A stretch of 64,000 bases of DNA from Maniola hyperantus. Lineage: Eukaryota; Arthropoda; Insecta; Lepidoptera; Nymphalidae. This document shows, one piece after another, positions 58,797 to 64,000 of this stretch. Position 1 is the first letter of the stretch. Every line of letters begins with the position of its first letter. Made by a program: the position numbers and the translations under genes. Below the pieces are notes generated by a model. That model saw only the letters and a program-made list of their open reading frames with translations. It had not been told where the DNA came from and searched no databases. The stretch lies in NCBI RefSeq assembly GCF_902806685.2, contig NC_048552.1:10381662-10445661 (forward strand), read 5' to 3'.

Positions 58797-59078
58797 CAAT
58801 CATCATCTTCATCGCTGGCTCACTACAGAGCACGGGTAGGAGACCTGTAAGAGGACTCAGTGAGAGAAGGGTTTTGGCCACAGTCTACCACGCAAGCCAA
58901 CTGCATGCGGATATACACAACTTTGAGATCATTATGGAGAACTCTCACGCATGCAGGTTTCACGCGATGTTTTCCTTCATTCTAAAGAAAGTGATATTAA
59001 AGTAATTGTTAGCCCGGAATCGAACCCTGACTTCCCGATTAGGAGGAAGACTATTAACCACTAGGCTATCACGGCTAT
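58797..59078 (-). repeat. tRNA-Arg-like SINE
   Basis: The tail 'atcatcatcttcatcgctgg' is at the left and the tRNA-like head 'accactaggctatcacggct' at the right. Confidence 0.75.
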
Positions 59079-59117
59079 ACGGTCTAAAAGTAATGTAGTA
59101 AAAGTAATTATTACTAA

Positions 59118-59335
59118 CTAGCTGATGCCCGCGACTTCGTACACTTTGAATTAGGTTTTTACAAATCCCGTGGGAACTCTTTAATTTTCCGGGATAAAAA
59201 GTAGCCTATTGTGTTCCCCGGGATTTAAGCTAACTCTGTACCAAATTTCTTCAAAATCGGTTGAACGGTTGGGCCGTGAAAAGCTAGCAGACAGACAGAC
59301 AGACACACTTTCGCATTTATAATATTAGTATGGAT
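59118..59335 (+). repeat. Family C repeat, near-complete
   Basis: It runs 'ctagctgatgcccgcgactt' to 'gcatttataatattagtatg', including 'cagacagacagacagacaca'. Best-preserved family C copy in the window. Confidence 0.8.
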
Positions 59336-59544
59336 TAAGTGGTATATAATGGATAAGGAAGTAAAATTATAGGGTAATCAGCTTACGGCCATTACAAAAG
59401 CCTAATAAGGCTTCTATAGGACAGCTCGTCGTTGGAGTACTTGATACGACGCGACGATAAACAGTAAACGACGAAAACCTTGGCCTAAATATTACACTCG
59501 GGGAAGACGAAGGTTATACTCCGTGAAGTATCGATCAACTAAAC

Positions 59545-61712
59545 TAGCGGCACGCTATGATGGCCGGTTTGACGTTTGTCCGCTCATGAAGTTCCGTATT
59601 AATTGATAACGACTTTGAAGGAAATAATTGTATTACTTTATTGACGATAGTGATGTGCAGAGATTCATAAATTTTATCGAATGTAGTTTTAGGTTTAGGA
59701 CTCAAAATTTATTTATTAAATTGATTTCTTAAATGTATACAAGTGTAGAAAAATCAGTTTGCACCATTTAAGGGGTGAATGTACTTGTGAATATGAACAA
59801 TTTTCACTATGTGGACAAACCTCTGAAATCGCAAAAAAATATCAATAAATTTTTAAAAATGGAATCTAATACGATCGTCACATAGGATCGCTGGCTAGCA
59901 CAACTACTACCTCCGGCAAACTCGCGTCAATGCTCAATGCAAAACAAAGCAGTTTCGAATTGACGTTGCTTCGAAAAGTATAAACTGTCAGTGCAATGCG
60001 ATTGTGATATAGTTTTGACCTGGCTTTGGATTTCAAATATTGATACTGCATTACTGTTGACCCTTGCTCGTTAATTTGGACTCTGTTCAAGCCCTTTGTT
60101 GTGGATTTCGTCGATATGACCGAACGTACGCAGAGAACTGTTCTAAATAGTCAGACACGTGAGTTCCTAATACGCCTTCGTAACTATTTCGATCGTGAAG
60201 CTCAAAATGGAGGGCCAATTTTACCTATAACGTCAGTGGTTGAACGCGTAGCTGATGCGCTTAATATTGGACAACGAACTGTTAGACGGATAACTAAAAA
60301 AAAATATGGCGAGACTGGCACAGAAGAAAATAAACTTCACACACCAAAAAAGAGAAAACGAGCAAAACCAGTCGTAGGCATCGATAGCTTTGATGCCGAT
60401 GCTATCCGAAGACATGTTTACGGCTACTATTTACAGAAGGAGTATCCAACAAGAAAAAAGTTGGTGCATTCACTGAAGGAAGCTGGATTATTCTTCGGTG
60501 GGGAAAGTTCTTTAACGAAGATTTTGAAGACCATTGGATTTCGATACAAAAAATGTAACAAACGCAAAATATTGATGGAAAGATTTGATATAGCGATGGC
60601 AAGGTATACTTTTTTACGGCAAGTGAAAGAAATCAAAAATTGGCAAAATGTTGTGTTCTTGGATGAAACATGGCTTAATGCTAACCATACTGTAGGCCGT
60701 TCTTGGAACGATGACACAGCAGCATCTACTTCCAAAGTTCCTGTAGGAAAAGGATCGCGACTTATAATTTGTCACGCCGGAACCATCAACGGGTTTGTCG
60801 AAGGTTCTCTCATGGCTTTTGCGTCAAAAACCACTGGAGACTATCATGAAGACATGAATGGAGAAAAGTTTACTGAATGGTTTACCTCAATGTTGTGTAG
60901 CCTCCCTGAACCATCTATTATAATTATGGACAACGCCCCATACCACTCGATGCAAATTGACAAGCCACCTGCCCAATCCCAAAAGAAAGCTGATATCGTC
61001 GCATGGCTTCGTAAAAATGGCGTAGATGCAAACATGAATATGTTAAAAGCGGAATTAGTACGTCTTTTAAAAGAAAACAAACCAACCAAGATCCGATACG
61101 TCATTGACGAAATAGCATTAGAACATGGGCACAGAGTTATACGGTTACCGCCTTACCATTGTGAGTATAATGCGATTGAGTTGGTGTGGGCTCAAATTAA
61201 GGGATATGCTGCAAGACACAATACAGAACCCCCATTTACCACAAAAAAAATGCTAAAATTATTAGAAGAAGCTTGTGAACATGTGACTAAAGGAGACTGG
61301 GAAAAGGTTGTGAATAGAACTGTTAAATTAATAAGGGAAGATTATGAAAGAGATGTGAAAATAGATAATATTATAGAAAACGAACATATAATTATTAATG
61401 TATGTGATGATAGCAGTGACGACAGTGAAAATAGTAGTATGGACGAATCTGATTAATTATGGCCTTTTGTGGCACCTTTTTCGGTATCTTTTGTATTCAT
61501 ATGTTTCTTGTGTGCATATAAAGTATGTATATTCATTTTCGTTCAAATATTCAGTTCGTTCAAATAAATTAAATAAACATATACATTTTTGTTTTATTAA
61601 ACCTATTTAATCAGGTACAAAAACAAAACTTAATTGTTTTTTGTTCGAGAATAAATTGACATTCCACATCACTATTGTAATGTGTCAAACCGGCCATCAT
61701 AGCGTGCCGCTA
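59545..61712 (+). mobile_element. IS630/Tc1/mariner DD82E ('Sailor'-type) element, copy 2 (intact)
   Basis: The element is 59547-61710 (2164 bp), with the same perfect 27-bp inverted ends as the left copy and TA on each side (59545-59546, 61711-61712). The transposase frame is uninterrupted. Orientation is opposite to copy 1, and sequence identity over compared parts is complete except for one homopolymer base. Confidence 0.95.
60116..61456 (+). CDS. DD82E transposase, intact (446 aa)
   Basis: Cut-and-paste transposase of the ITm superfamily, expected to act in the nucleus on the 27-bp ends. ATG at 60116 is the first in-frame ATG; the frame is open a little further upstream but only through GTG. 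Residues about 15-65 hold a helix-turn-helix (SVVERVADALNIGQRTVRRI). KKRKRAKP near 79-85 looks like a nuclear signal. Catalytic residues: D183 (VVFLDETW), D272 (IIMDNAPYHS) and E355 (NAIELVW), with 82 residues between the last two. The long spacer contains a SAP-like stretch (IVAWLRKNGVDANMNMLKAE, about 294-313). The C-terminus is acidic (DDSSDDSENSSMDESD). Everything needed appears present, so activity is plausible. Confidence 0.95.
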   Translation: MTERTQRTVLNSQTREFLIRLRNYFDREAQNGGPILPITSVVERVADALNIGQRTVRRITKKKYGETGTEENKLHTPKKRKRAKPVVGIDSFDADAIRRHVYGYYLQKEYPTRKKLVHSLKEAGLFFGGESSLTKILKTIGFRYKKCNKRKILMERFDIAMARYTFLRQVKEIKNWQNVVFLDETWLNANHTVGRSWNDDTAASTSKVPVGKGSRLIICHAGTINGFVEGSLMAFASKTTGDYHEDMNGEKFTEWFTSMLCSLPEPSIIIMDNAPYHSMQIDKPPAQSQKKADIVAWLRKNGVDANMNMLKAELVRLLKENKPTKIRYVIDEIALEHGHRVIRLPPYHCEYNAIELVWAQIKGYAARHNTEPPFTTKKMLKLLEEACEHVTKGDWEKVVNRTVKLIREDYERDVKIDNIIENEHIIINVCDDSSDDSENSSMDESD

Positions 61713-61889
61713 GTATAGTGGATACTGGATGTCCGTGACTTCGTCGGCGTGAGACAATAAGGCATTTTGTTTCACTGCTTTTTGTTCTGGGGTTGACCGA
61801 CATTGTTTATAGTCATCTTCAAGGCCAATTTTTGTTACATTATTAGAATGCATTCTTTGCCTGATTAGCACCTTAATATCTTAAGTTTT

Positions 61890-62050
61890 TAGGGTTCCGT
61901 ACCTGAAGGGTGCCAACGGGACCCTATTACTAAGCATCTGCTGTTCGTCTGTCTGCCCGTCTATCTGTCGACGGGCTGTATTGTATCTCGTACACAAACA
62001 ACAAATAATAAAAATTTCAAAATAAAAAACGTTATTTCTTATAAGAATGG
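61890..62050 (+). repeat. Family B repeat
   Basis: It has 'agggttccgtacctgaaggg', 'tgccaacgggaccctattac' and 'gtctgtctgcccgtctatct'. Confidence 0.65.
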
Positions 62051-62051
62051 T

Positions 62052-62455
62052 ATGGCCAAGTGCGAGTCAGGCTCGCGCAACGAAGGTCCCGGTACTACAG
62101 TCGTATTTTTTCGACATTTTGCACGATAATTCAAAAACTATGAGGCATAAAAATAAATAAAAATCTGTTTTAGAATGTACAGGTGAAGAACTTTCATATG
62201 ATACCCCACTTGAAATAGGTAGGTATCTTACTTCGAAAATTGAAATATACCTATTATTAGTTCATGACCACAATTTAATTTTTTTTGTGTGATGTAACCA
62301 GAAATTCACGGTTTTCAGATTTTTCCCCGAATGTCTGCTATAAGACCTACCTACCTGCCATATGATTCTAGGTCAACAGGAAGTACCCTGTAGGTTTCTT
62401 GACAGACCGACAGACACAGACAACAAAGTGATTCTGTAGGGGTTCCCGGGTCTCA
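62052..62455 (+). repeat. Family A repeat, 3' truncated
   Basis: It has 'ggccaagtgcgagtcaggct', 'gataccccacttgaaa' and 'agacaacaaagtgattctgt'; the terminal stem-loop is replaced by 'ggggttcccgggtctc'. Confidence 0.7.
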
Positions 62456-62876
62456 GATGCGACTGACCTACGATACGACAATAGTAAACTTACTCGTGTG
62501 GAATATGAATCTGCCTTTCAGATTTCAGTCCACCCCTTACCTTCAATCATTGAGCTTGAAATTATAGCCGCCAGAAGCAAAGTTCAGGCGTTAGTAGCCC
62601 CCATGTATAAATAGGAACCTACCTATTTCCATGCTCAGTAATACCCATTAAAATCTGATCCAGTTCCATAATATACGGCGCAGTTCCGCCCACAGTCAAA
62701 TAAATTGCTCGCCTTATTTGTTCGCGCGCATGTGATGTCACCTTAAAAGGATTTACATAACTGTGATCATTCATGAATACGAATATTGTGTACTAGCGAC
62801 CCGCCCCAGCTTCGTACGGGTGATATGTAGATAAGACGAATAAGACAGCATTTTCGATGAATGCTCTCAGTCGGCG

Positions 62877-63201
62877 GGATGGATAAGATAAGAAATGAAT
62901 ATGAATATATGGTAGTTTGAAAGTAGCGCCAGTGGTAGAAAAGATGAGGGGTAATAGGCTGGCATGGTATGGGCATATAATGCGGAGGGAAGAAAGCCAT
63001 GTCACTAGAAGAATGTTAAGTATGCATGTGGAAGGAAAAAAGAGGAGAGGAGACCAAAGAAAAGGTGGATGGATTGCGTGAAAGAGGATATGCGTGAAAA
63101 AGAAGTGGATAATACGTTGACGAATGACAGGAATGAGTGGAAGAAGAAGACATGTTGTGCCGACCCCACGTAGCGTGGGATAAGGTAAGGAAGAAGAAGA
63201 A
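62877..63201 (+). mobile_element. RTE-like LINE 3' end with 14-bp target duplication
   Basis: The insertion is flanked by GCTCTCAGTCGGCG at 62863-62876 and 63202-63215. The translation reads GSLKVAPVVEKMRGNRLAWY, then GHIMRREESHVTRRML, VEGKKRRG and, after one frame change, KKRWMDCVKEDMREK and ADPT. That is the C-terminal end typical of RTE-type endonuclease/reverse transcriptases. The tail is (AAG)n rather than poly(A). 5' truncated, non-functional. Confidence 0.85.
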
Positions 63202-63444
63202 GCTCTCAGTCGGCGTGATTTCTTCCATCTTGAACAACTATCGTCTTATTTCAACAAATTAACACAAAACATTATTAAACTATACGTATAGACCTTCCTC
63301 TTGAATCACTCTATCTAATTGATGAAAACCGCAGTAGAATCCGTTCCGTAGTTTAAAAGACCTAAGCGTACAAATGGACAGATAGACGGCGGGATAAGCT
63401 ACTTTGTTTATACTATGTAGCATTAAATTTGTCAGTTATGGATA

Positions 63445-63625
63445 GCTGGCTGATGATGTCTGCGACTACATCCGTGAGGATTTAGATTTTAAAAATTCCG
63501 TGGGAACTGTTTGATTTTCCAGCATAAAAAGAAGTCTATATTCATATCACTTTTCAGAGATTTAACTATGTTCATGCAAAAAATTACGTTGATCCGTCGC
63601 GTTGCTCTGTTGCGGCCTGATTGAA
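63445..63625 (+). repeat. Family C repeat, diverged
   Basis: It has 'gatgatgtctgcgactacat', 'gggaactgtttgattttcca' and 'tgttgcggcctgattgaatt'. Confidence 0.6.
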
Positions 63626-63799
63626 TTTTTTAGAGGTATACCAATAACTGAATGAAAGCTGTTGAAACTTTACTTTACTACGTTTACCGTTTTGATCGAT
63701 ATCATGAACTTTGGACTCCAATTTTAGCACAATTTTAGGCCGTTTTGCTTATTTATTTGTCTGCAGTGGGCCAATAACATCCGGATTTAAACAGTATTC

Positions 63800-63930
63800 T
63801 GATCAGAAGCTTAATGCGTTGTCCCTGTCGTTGAGACCGACAAAACGTCATATATAGGTATGAGTGACAGAGACAACAAGCCGAAATGTCATTCTAAAGG
63901 CCGTTGTACATTACTTTCGGCCGCGTACTG
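63800..63930. mobile_element. Partial relative of the palindromic MITE
   Basis: 'gttgtccctgtcgttgagac', 'cgacaaaacgtcat' and 'gtacattactttcggccgcg' match the element at 48988-49167; the left end is missing. Confidence 0.65.
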
Positions 63931-64000
63931 GACACCGTTTTGCTCGCCAGCTCCTCAGTTCTTATTCTTAGCTTCTGTTAACTATGTCAATGTACCTACT

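Noticed and set aside
1..64000. CRISPR array, bacterial operon or integrated virus
   Set aside because: No regular spacer-repeat arrays, no closely packed genes and no capsid or polymerase-like frames; all larger coding units are eukaryotic transposon or spliced host genes.

Overview
The window looks like an AT-rich lepidopteran (moth or butterfly) nuclear segment. The evidence is GT-AG introns, several tRNA-derived SINE families with (ATC)n-type tails, the 'gcgacttcgtccgcgtgg' and 'gccggccaagtgcgagtc' interspersed repeats that I associate with Lepidoptera, many GTAGGTA/TACCTAC stretches, and 5'-truncated non-LTR retrotransposons. I see no bacterial operons, CRISPR array, rRNA or functional tRNA gene.

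Layout. (1) 907-3075 and 59545-61712 are two nearly identical IS630/Tc1/mariner-type elements in opposite orientation, one near each end of the window. Each encodes a transposase with a D-D-E triad whose last spacing is 82 residues (DD82E, the 'Sailor' type as I recall it). The right copy is intact (446 aa); the left copy has one extra base in a homopolymer and is frameshifted. (2) 7427-10424 is a complete two-gene PIF/Harbinger element, with 27-bp inverted repeats, a 3-bp duplication, a two-exon DDE transposase (+) and a three-exon MADF/BESS-type protein (-). The two genes interlock: each carries its last exon, or for the transposase its second exon, inside an intron of the other. (3) 13406-15918 (-) is the one clear host gene. 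It has four coding exons that join to a 186-residue TNFAIP8-family protein (Drosophila sigmar-like), and an interspersed repeat sits in one intron. (4) The remainder is repeat-laden intergenic or long-intron DNA. It holds an R1-like LINE 3' end with target-site duplication, an RTE-like LINE 3' end with a 14-bp duplication, two 3' ends of a retroelement carrying a PD...D...E nuclease-like domain, about nine copies of a tRNA-Arg-like SINE, a second tRNA SINE family, a tRNA-Phe-like SINE, several MITE families, and two notable long hairpins. (5) A short candidate first coding exon with a good splice donor (54397-54439, +) may start an unidentified gene running right.

How the parts relate: the two mobile-element transposases are self-contained units. 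The Harbinger pair probably follows the usual two-protein scheme (endonuclease plus Myb/MADF-type DNA-binding partner). The DD82E pair brackets about 56 kb, including the host gene, as a large inverted repeat that could support inversion. All assignments are from reading translations and motifs; no database search was run.
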